NCBI GenBank assembly: GCA_937921935.1
Contig: CAKZWQ010000047.1
Coordinates: 1-39,016 of the forward strand
DNA from: an uncultured Gammaproteobacteria bacterium
GTDB lineage: Bacteria > Pseudomonadota > Gammaproteobacteria > Steroidobacterales > GCA-2729495
Direction of reading: 5' to 3'
DNA length: 39,016 bases
Shown: piece after piece, positions 33,052 to 39,016 of the stretch
Numbering within the stretch: position 1 is the stretch's first letter
Layout of the letters: every line of letters starts with the position of its first letter
The notes under the pieces: generated by a model
What the model was told of the DNA's origin: nothing
The model's input: only the letters and a program-made list of their open reading frames with translations
The model's database searches: none
Made by a program: the position numbers and the translations under genes

Positions 33052-34251
33052 TTGTCGGACGCATCCACATCGTCGGCGCCCGTTGTCATCTGCGGCGCGG
33101 GCCCCGTGGGCATCTGCGCGGCGCTGGAACTTGCGCGGCGACAAATACCCAGTGTGGTGGTGGATAAAAACCCATCACCGCCCACGGACCTGCGAGCCAG
33201 CACCTTTCACCCGCCAACCCTGGAAATGCTGGAGCCCCTCGGCCTCACGGCAGCCATGCTGGCCGAGGGGCTGGAAGTGCCTGAATGGCAGATCCGCATG
33301 CACGCCAGCCACGAGCGGGCAGTATTTGATCTGGCCGTGCTGGCGCAGGACACCCGGTACCCCTTCCGCCTGCAATACGAACAAGCCAGTTTCTGCGCAT
33401 TGGGCTGGGCGCAACTGATGAACTCACCCCTGGTCGAGTTGCGCACCGCCACTGAGATTACCGGCCTGGACCAGGATTCAGCGGCGGTAAGACTGCAGAC
33501 AGCCGACGGCCAGGTCATCACGAGCCCATGGGTTATTGCCACCGACGGCGCGGCCAGCACTCTGCGGGGGGCCCTTAAGCTGACATTCGAGGGCCTCACC
33601 TACCCGGAAACCACCGTGCTGGCCACCACGCGCTTTCCTTTCGAGGCGCATCTGCCCGGCCTGTCCTGGGTCAACTACGTCTGGACGGACACGGGCACCT
33701 TCTCCCTGCTGCGGGTCCCGGATCGCTGGCGAGTCAGTTTGTATCCCGAGGCTGGCGAGAGCATCGATGAGGCCCTGCGCCCGGCGCGTATCGAAACCCG
33801 GCTGCAGGCTATCGTGCCGAATAAAGCCAGCTATGACGTGCTGGAGTGCCGCCCCTATCGCATTCATCAGCGCATTCTCGACAGCTACCGCCACGGCAGG
33901 ATTCTGTTCGCCGGCGACGCAGCCCATCTGAACAGCCCCAGTGGCGGCATGGGGATGAACTGCGGAATCCATGATGCGATGAATCTGGCGGAGAAACTCA
34001 GTCGCGTGCTCGCCGGCGCCCCGGATTCGCTGCTGGACCAGTACGATCGCCAGCGCCGGCCCATTGCCCGCGATGAGATTCTGGGGCAGGCCGATGCCAA
34101 TCGCCGACGGATGCAGCAAAAAGATCCGGCCTGGCGGCGCGCCGAGCTGGAGCGACTGCAGGCTATTTCGAGCCAGCCTGCGGAATCCCGTGAGTTCCTG
34201 CTACGCTCCGCCATGATCACCGGGCTGCGTCGCGCCGCCGAGATCCAGTAA
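33052..34251 (+). CDS. FAD-dependent aromatic monooxygenase (PheA/MhpA-like)
   Basis: The 399-residue protein belongs to the FAD_binding_3 group that hydroxylates phenolic or related aromatics using NAD(P)H and oxygen. It has the dinucleotide motif GAGPVG at 15-20, a DG motif (VIATDGAASTLR), and the FAD ribityl motif GDAAH at 288-292 followed by GGMGMNCGIHDAMNLAEKL. The start is a TTG with GAGGGGG upstream. It is shorter than MhpA-type enzymes, which have an extra C-terminal domain. Aldehyde dehydrogenase follows seven bases later, consistent with a short oxidative route for an aromatic or a ketone. Confidence 0.9.
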   Translation: MSDASTSSAPVVICGAGPVGICAALELARRQIPSVVVDKNPSPPTDLRASTFHPPTLEMLEPLGLTAAMLAEGLEVPEWQIRMHASHERAVFDLAVLAQDTRYPFRLQYEQASFCALGWAQLMNSPLVELRTATEITGLDQDSAAVRLQTADGQVITSPWVIATDGAASTLRGALKLTFEGLTYPETTVLATTRFPFEAHLPGLSWVNYVWTDTGTFSLLRVPDRWRVSLYPEAGESIDEALRPARIETRLQAIVPNKASYDVLECRPYRIHQRILDSYRHGRILFAGDAAHLNSPSGGMGMNCGIHDAMNLAEKLSRVLAGAPDSLLDQYDRQRRPIARDEILGQADANRRRMQQKDPAWRRAELERLQAISSQPAESREFLLRSAMITGLRRAAEIQ

Positions 34252-34258
34252 ACAATCT

Positions 34259-35764
34259 ATGCAAGCTAAGAACCTGAAAAACCGGATTCCGGAACGCATC
34301 GGCTCCTGGCAGAACGGACGCTGGGTAACCCCCGCCGCCGGCGCCCAGGATTTGCCCGTCATTAACCCGGCCAGTGAGGCTGTCATTTGCCTGCTGGCGG
34401 AGGATGATTCGGCATCCGTTGATTCAGCAGTAGCGATTGCCAAAGCGACTTTTCAGTCCGGGATCTGGTCCAGAGCTGCCGTCAGCGAGCGCAAAGGCGT
34501 GCTGCTGAAAATCCGCGATCTGGTCGTCGAGCAGGCTGAGGAACTGGCGCAACTGGAAATCCTGAGCACTGGTATCCCCATTAGTCAGGCGCGCCGCCGG
34601 CATTTGCCTCGCGCAGCGATGAACTTTGAGTTCTTTGCTGAATTCATCAGCCAGACGGCCGATCGTCTTTATGATCAGAACCCCGATTACCTGACTTTAG
34701 TGCGCCACGAACCTGTAGGAGTAGCTGGTCTCATTGCGCCATGGAATGCACCTCTGGCCTTGGCGACCATGAAGCTAGCCGGCGCCATCGCATTTGGTAA
34801 CAGTTGTGTTCTGAAACCTTCGGAAATGACGCCCCTGCCCTTCGTGCGGTTGATGGAGATTCTCAAGATAGCCGGTGTACCGGACGGCGTCGTAAATCTA
34901 GTCAACGGCCGAGGCCCTGTCACAGGTCAAGCGCTGGTAGCTAATGCGGATGTCGACATAATCGCTTTCACGGGCGGCACTGCCACTGGCCGCGCGATCG
35001 GAGAGTTGGCAGGCCGTGGCCTGAAGCGTGTTGTAACTGAACTGGGCGGCAAGTCCGCAAATATCGTCTGCGCAGACGCTGATATCGAACGAGCGGTTGA
35101 ATCTGCCGTGCTGGCCGGCTTTGGGAATAATGGCCAGCAATGCCTGGCGGGCACGCGACTGTTGCTGCAACGATCTATTGCAGCGGAATTTCTGGACTTA
35201 TTTCTCACCCGGGTTCGCAGTCTTCGCATTGGGTTACCAAGTGACGCGACCACAGAAATCGGCCCGTTGATCTCGTCTGCACAGCTGGAACGTATACAGA
35301 GCTTCGGCAATGATGCACGCAATGACGGCGTTGAGATTCTGGCTGGAGGCAAGCCCGCGGATCTGAAGCCCGGATATTTCTTTGAGCCCACGGTTGTCCA
35401 TGCCCAGAGCAACAGCCAAAGGGTTTGTTGCGAGGAAATTTTCGGGCCTTTCGTGACTGTTCTGGAGTTCGACGATTTCGATGAGGCCCTGTCCATCGCC
35501 AATGACAGCGAATATGGGCTTGTCGCTTATGTCTGGACCAATAACCTCGGCCAGGCAATGAAGGCAGCGGACGAATTGCGCACCGGCGTCGTCTGGATCA
35601 ATACGCCCGTCTACCGGGAACTGCGAGCGCCCTTTGGGGGCTTCAAGCACTCGGGCGTCGGCCGCGACGGCGGCGACTGGAGTCGTAGCCTGTTTACTGA
35701 ATCTAAGACCATCTCCATACCGCGCCAGGATTTTCCATTGGCGCAATTAGCAGATTCAAAATAA
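34259..35764 (+). CDS. NAD(P)+-dependent aldehyde dehydrogenase
   Basis: The 501-residue protein is a full-length ALDH. Catalytic Asn163 is in APWNAP, the cofactor loop is FTGGTATG near 237-244, the general base Glu261 is in VTELGGKS, and the nucleophile Cys295 is in NNGQQCLAGTR. The C-terminal EEIFGPFV and the substrate-channel region FGGFKHSGVGRDGG are present. The actual aldehyde is unknown; its neighbours (a monooxygenase before, an exporter/importer after) suggest a catabolic intermediate. Confidence 0.95.
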   Translation: MQAKNLKNRIPERIGSWQNGRWVTPAAGAQDLPVINPASEAVICLLAEDDSASVDSAVAIAKATFQSGIWSRAAVSERKGVLLKIRDLVVEQAEELAQLEILSTGIPISQARRRHLPRAAMNFEFFAEFISQTADRLYDQNPDYLTLVRHEPVGVAGLIAPWNAPLALATMKLAGAIAFGNSCVLKPSEMTPLPFVRLMEILKIAGVPDGVVNLVNGRGPVTGQALVANADVDIIAFTGGTATGRAIGELAGRGLKRVVTELGGKSANIVCADADIERAVESAVLAGFGNNGQQCLAGTRLLLQRSIAAEFLDLFLTRVRSLRIGLPSDATTEIGPLISSAQLERIQSFGNDARNDGVEILAGGKPADLKPGYFFEPTVVHAQSNSQRVCCEEIFGPFVTVLEFDDFDEALSIANDSEYGLVAYVWTNNLGQAMKAADELRTGVVWINTPVYRELRAPFGGFKHSGVGRDGGDWSRSLFTESKTISIPRQDFPLAQLADSK

Positions 35765-35789
35765 CTTAAATCACCAGAGCGAATAACAC

Positions 35790-36932
35790 ATGGCGACTGA
35801 TAAACCCACCACCATTGCCGCGGCAGTTGCACTGAGCTGCATCGGCGTATTTGGCATCCTTGCCGCCCCCATTCTCGTCCAGGCACTGGCCGGCGGCTTG
35901 GGACTTGGACCCGATGCAATCGGTCAGATCGTCTCCGCGGAAATATTCGGTGGCGCCTTTGCATCTATCGCAGCAACAATCTGGATACGCAGCCTGAACT
36001 GGCGCCTTGCGGCCGTGATCGCAATTCTCGTCGTTGTCGTTATCAATGTTCTGTCGGGCTTCCAGACAGATACGACGGCCCTGACGGCGCTGCGCTTCGT
36101 AGCCGGCTTCTTCGGACAGGGCACAGCCTTCGCCGTTGCAATCGGCATAATTAACGACAGCAGCAACCATGACCGCAACTTCGCATTCTCGATCGCAGCA
36201 CAAGTCTCAACCGGCGTTCTGACGCTGCTCGTACTGCCACCGCTTGCTCAGGATTACGGCGTGGCAGGTGTACTCGTGCCCCTGGCGGTCCTGGCTGGAG
36301 CCTGCCTGCCACTGGTCCTCTGGGTCCCTGCTGGCTCAACGAAAGAATTGCAGAGCGCGTCCAGCGATGCGCCCCGGCAGTCCAATGCGCCGGCAATCGT
36401 CGCGCTGATCTGTCTGCTGGTCTGGTGCACAGGACTCGGCGGGGTCTGGGCCTTTCTACTGACTATCGGCGAAGCCGGCGGACTTGCAGCCACGACGGCC
36501 GGACAAGCCGTTGCGACGAGCACGGCCATTGGTGTCAGCGGGGCACTGTTCGCATCCTGGCTCGCGGGCAAGGGCGGACGCCTCGTGCCTGTCAGCCTCG
36601 CCCTGCTCGTACAGATCGTCGCGATCATGTTCTTGCAAGGTGAATTCAGTTTCCTTCGCTTTGCCGCTACCGCTGCGCTTTTTCAGACCTTCTGGAATTT
36701 CACGGGTCCCTACCTGATGGGCGCCATCGCTGGCAATGATGCCACCGGGCGCATCAGCGTATTGATTCCGGCAGCACAAACCGGGGGGTTTGCCTTGGGC
36801 CCATTCATTGCCGGACAGCTTATGACAGGCGAAAGTCTGCTGGCGGCCAACTATGTGGGCGTAGCCGGCTGCGTCGCTGCATTGGCCATCTTCCTGTCCA
36901 CTGCGCTCCGGTCTCAGCGCGCGGCGACCTAA
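35790..36932 (+). CDS. Major facilitator superfamily transporter
   Basis: The 380-residue protein is hydrophobic throughout with about 12 predicted transmembrane helices and small-residue-rich helices typical of MFS carriers (IGVFGILAAPILVQALAGGLG, LRFVAGFFGQGTAFAVAIGI). The loop after helix 6 contains a polar segment (STKELQSASSDAPRQSNAP) that separates the two halves. Position after the monooxygenase and dehydrogenase suggests it moves their substrate or product (inference). Its ribosome-binding site is weak. Confidence 0.88.
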   Translation: MATDKPTTIAAAVALSCIGVFGILAAPILVQALAGGLGLGPDAIGQIVSAEIFGGAFASIAATIWIRSLNWRLAAVIAILVVVVINVLSGFQTDTTALTALRFVAGFFGQGTAFAVAIGIINDSSNHDRNFAFSIAAQVSTGVLTLLVLPPLAQDYGVAGVLVPLAVLAGACLPLVLWVPAGSTKELQSASSDAPRQSNAPAIVALICLLVWCTGLGGVWAFLLTIGEAGGLAATTAGQAVATSTAIGVSGALFASWLAGKGGRLVPVSLALLVQIVAIMFLQGEFSFLRFAATAALFQTFWNFTGPYLMGAIAGNDATGRISVLIPAAQTGGFALGPFIAGQLMTGESLLAANYVGVAGCVAALAIFLSTALRSQRAAT

Positions 36933-36943
36933 AGGTGCCAGGC

Positions 36944-37006
36944 AAAAAAAAGCGCCGAGTCGGCTGTTAAGTCCCGGTAAAGGGGATCCGGGATACCGAC
37001 CGGCGC
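36944..37006 (-). terminator. Minus-strand intrinsic terminator
   Basis: On the minus strand, GCGCCG-GTCGG (37006-36996) pairs with CCGAC-A-CGGCGC ending at 36952, an 11-bp stem with one bulged base; an inner stem CCGGGA/TCCCGG is nested inside. Eight A on the plus strand (36944-36951) give a run of eight U in the minus transcript. It cannot serve the plus-strand MFS gene because no T tract follows on that side. No annotated minus-strand gene lies to its right, which implies a non-coding or antisense transcript. Confidence 0.8.
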
Positions 37007-37050
37007 AGTGGGAAGATCTGGAGGATCTAAGCACCCTCGTGCTCGATATC
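36944..37050 (-). ncRNA. Candidate small RNA with CCUCC hairpin loop
   Basis: Read on the minus strand, the sequence shows two short hairpins, AGCAC-GAGG-GTGCT (37043-37030) and AGATC-CTCCA-GATCT (37028-37014), followed by the terminator described at 36944-37006. The second loop displays CUCC, complementary to Shine-Dalgarno sequences, and the first displays GAGG. This layout is that of a proteobacterial regulatory sRNA. The 5' end is not determined; a weak promoter (TTGTAC at 37080-37075 and AATTAT at 37057-37052) would start it near 37046. Only structure and the terminator support it. Confidence 0.4.
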
Positions 37051-37174
37051 GATAATTAGCGAAACCCTTTAGCTGTACAATCCCACAAACGGGTGAATTT
37101 TTTGTCATAATGCAGCAAAATATTTGTTCCAAATTGGGCCTTTTGGACCGCAGTGTGTTAACAGTATGATTATG

Positions 37175-37265
37175 CTATACATATGGCCTAATCCATTTGG
37201 GTGATAGACGCCTGCGAGCAAAAATAACTTAAACCATATATGGTCTAAATAATCCATATACATGG
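37175..37265. promoter_or_regulatory. Repeated CCATAT/ATGG palindromes before the LuxR-type gene
   Basis: ACCATATATGGT (37233-37244) is a perfect 12-base palindrome. CCATATACATGG (37254-37265) and CTATACATATGG (37175-37186) are close imperfect relatives, and the stretch is notably AT-rich against its neighbours. Three related inverted repeats just upstream of a regulator start suggest operator sites, possibly for autoregulation, though LuxR-family or other regulator binding is unproven. Confidence 0.5.
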
Positions 37266-37292
37266 AAAATAACAAGCCGGAGGACCTGATTC

Positions 37293-38390
37293 ATGCAAGG
37301 CAGCGGCCTGCCTGACCTGATTGCATTAGCGTATGAGTCCGCTTGTGATCCGGGCGGGCTCAGTGAATTCGTGGCGGCAGCCACCAGCTATTTTGGGGCG
37401 GACCGGGCCGCCCTGGTGATCTGGCCCCGCTCGACACCGGCGCATTTGCTGCAATTTCGTCATGCCCTGGAGGAAGCTGAGGTCACAGAGTGGTTTGCCG
37501 AACGCAGTCTGTCGACTAGCCTTTTTGGCCAATTGGAGGCCCGGGGTCCCCTGTCTACCTTTCAGGCGGCTGAGGCTGAAGAGGCCGGCTGGCCGGCCGG
37601 CACGGTACTGGCCAGCGTGGTGGATGCCGACGGCCCCAATTGCTGTGGCCTGATCCTGATCCGCGACGTCGCTGCCGGCTTCAGTCAGGCCGATCAGGAC
37701 ACCCTGACCCAGGTAGCCGGGTACCTGCGGCGGGCAGTGAGGCTGAACCGACGCTTTATCCGCATCTTTGCCGACCATCGGGCCGGCCGACTTATCCTTG
37801 ATGCGGCACCCCGCGGCATCCTGATCCTTGACCAACTCGGCCGCGCTACCTATACCAATCAAGAGGCCGAGCGTATTTTCGGTAACGACGATGGCATCAG
37901 CCTTCACGACAATCAGCTCGTGCTCTCCGATCCCGACGCCATGCAAGCTTTTAATGGCTTTCTCCACGGTGCCCGCAGCGGGAACGCCAGCGACAGCCAA
38001 AGCTCCGCAGGCATCCGGGTACCCCGGACCCTGCCTGAACATGCTGCCTACCAGCTGCTGGCCTACCCATTGAAGTTTGACCCCCGCCAGGCATCCCTGG
38101 ACCAGCAGGAAGCCATGGCGATTGCCCTGCTCCATGACCCGCTGGTCGCGGCCGCGCCCAATGATGCCCTGCTGGCTACCTACTTTGGCCTGACGCCTGC
38201 CGAAGCCCATGTGACCCAGGCGCTCTGCGCCGGCCGCAGCCTGCCGTCGGCCGCCAGTGAACTCTCCATCAGCGTCAATACGGCCCGCACCCACCTGCGC
38301 AGCGTATTTCAGAAGGTCGGTGTGCACTCCCAGGCCGCCCTGGTGCAGCGCGTGACCCAAAGCCTCCAGTACGCCAGCCCCCTGGGCTGA
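37293..38390 (+). CDS. LuxR-type transcriptional regulator with GAF/PAS-like sensor regions
   Basis: The 365-residue protein has an N-terminal segment (1-165) resembling a GAF-like sensor, a PAS-like segment near 170-250 (ILDAAPRGILILDQLGRATYTNQEAERIFG), and a C-terminal LuxR helix-turn-helix (residues 300-360: LTPAEAHVTQALCAGRSL, ELSISVNTARTHLRSVFQKV). No response-regulator receiver or autoinducer-binding domain is evident. AGGA lies ten bases before the ATG. Palindromic sites upstream suggest it may control itself and the neighbouring catabolic genes. Confidence 0.88.
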   Translation: MQGSGLPDLIALAYESACDPGGLSEFVAAATSYFGADRAALVIWPRSTPAHLLQFRHALEEAEVTEWFAERSLSTSLFGQLEARGPLSTFQAAEAEEAGWPAGTVLASVVDADGPNCCGLILIRDVAAGFSQADQDTLTQVAGYLRRAVRLNRRFIRIFADHRAGRLILDAAPRGILILDQLGRATYTNQEAERIFGNDDGISLHDNQLVLSDPDAMQAFNGFLHGARSGNASDSQSSAGIRVPRTLPEHAAYQLLAYPLKFDPRQASLDQQEAMAIALLHDPLVAAAPNDALLATYFGLTPAEAHVTQALCAGRSLPSAASELSISVNTARTHLRSVFQKVGVHSQAALVQRVTQSLQYASPLG

Positions 38391-38467
38391 AGCCTCAAGC
38401 CCGGCGGCCACCGGCCGACATACAGACTGAGGCGCCCCGCGCGCGCTGTTGGTGACAATGAATCAGC

Positions 38468-39016
38468 ATGACCACTGCCCTGCAAAGCTGGCGGAATGTG
38501 GCCCATGGAGTGCTCGAAGGGCGCACGGAAAACTGTCCGTGCAGTCGCCTGTTCAGCCGCTTCCTGGTGCTGCTGATCGTTACCAACGGCATCGCCGTTG
38601 TGCTGGAATCGAACCCGGTACTGCGGGATCGATACCGGGAGTTTTTTGCGGCTTTCGAATTTTTCTCCGTGCTGGTATTCAGCGCCGAATACCTCGCGCG
38701 CCTGTGGATCGTTGCGGAGAAGCCGGCCTTCGCCGGGCTCTCACCCCTCAGGGCCCGCGTGCGCTATTGGGTGTCGGCACCATGGCGCTGCCAGCAGGCA
38801 TCATGGCAGAGCGCTTTTCTGAAGAATTGCAAAACCGGCGCGAAACACTGCGCGGGCGGGTGCGCGACGCGCTGAAAGACGGTGTTCTGGATGCCTGTGA
38901 GGAATCCGGTCTGGAAGCACTGCGCGAAGAACTGGGACTTAGCGAGGAAGACCTGCTGCGACTGGTTCGCGTGCAACGCGAACAACTCGCCCACCAAAAC
39001 TACTGCCCTAACTGCG
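38468..39016 (+). pseudogene. Voltage-gated potassium channel gene with internal deletion and frameshift (cut by window end)
   Basis: From ATG 38468 the product has the start of a VIC-type channel: hydrophobic S1 (FLVLLIVTNGIAVVLES), S2 (FFSVLVFSAEYLARLW) and PLRARVRYW, where S3 should begin. The frame then reads nonsense and stops. In another frame, from about 38764, the sequence resumes at the end of a channel: LLGVGTMALPAGIMAERFSEEL (S6 end), a charged helix, and YCPNC. The S3-S5 segments, the voltage sensor and the pore (TxGYG) are missing. A deletion of roughly a hundred codons with a frame change is the simplest reading; an assembly collapse is the alternative. Confidence 0.75.

Noticed and set aside
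36929..37132. A 67-codon minus-strand frame beside the LuxR-type gene
   Set aside because: It runs through the hairpins and the terminator and has no recognisable ribosome-binding site or domain; a non-coding RNA explains the region better.
1..39016. tRNA, rRNA, insertion sequence, prophage or CRISPR features
   Set aside because: No cloverleaf, transposase motif, phage gene or regularly spaced repeat was recognised on either strand by reading alone.

Overview
The window comes from a GC-rich Gram-negative chromosome. It has outer-membrane beta-barrel proteins with terminal aromatic residues, Tat and lipoprotein signals, a periplasmic quinoprotein and an Escherichia-like QueD. A gammaproteobacterium is the best guess (inference). 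No rRNA, tRNA, insertion sequence or CRISPR array was recognised.

Bases 1-12265 (minus strand) hold a tightly coupled operon, read right to left: queD, a nucleoside deaminase, a class I methyltransferase, a loading-module NRPS (A-MT-PCP), and a large NRPS that starts with a TubC-type docking domain and runs off the left edge (docking-C-A-PCP-C-A-PCP-C-A...). The last three genes each start at a GTG overlapped by the previous TGA. The loading adenylation domain is interrupted by a methyltransferase that looks like a whole PRMT-type protein (Rossmann plus beta-barrel), which is the most unusual object here. Two of the three complete or near-complete adenylation pockets lack the aspartate that normally holds the alpha-amino group.

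Bases 12388-18105 (plus strand) are a complete coenzyme F420 operon, divergent from the NRPS operon across only 122 bp: F420:NADP oxidoreductase, cofE, cofD, cofC, a fused cofG-cofH (fbiC), and a small lipoprotein of unknown function.

Bases 18102-32000 look like a user of that cofactor. Three luciferase-like (LLM) F420-type oxidoreductases form a minus-strand operon, and a fourth, paralogous to the first, lies at 30976-31998. Around them are two DUF1838 proteins (one Tat/lipoprotein type beside a periplasmic PQQ dehydrogenase, one cytoplasmic beside a flavodoxin-fold quinone reductase and a split-barrel flavin reductase), a chorismate-lyase-like protein, and a duplicated alpha/beta-hydrolase whose two nucleophile positions are His and Gly. 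The set reads as an uncharacterised oxidative/reductive catabolic locus with periplasmic and cytoplasmic parts; the substrate cannot be read from the sequence.

Bases 32063-39016 contain an outer-membrane barrel gene (minus), a plus-strand set of FAD monooxygenase, aldehyde dehydrogenase and MFS transporter, a hairpin-rich minus-strand RNA candidate ending in a strong intrinsic terminator, a LuxR-type regulator behind palindromic CCATAT/ATGG repeats, and a voltage-gated potassium channel gene that has lost its voltage sensor and pore with a frame change.
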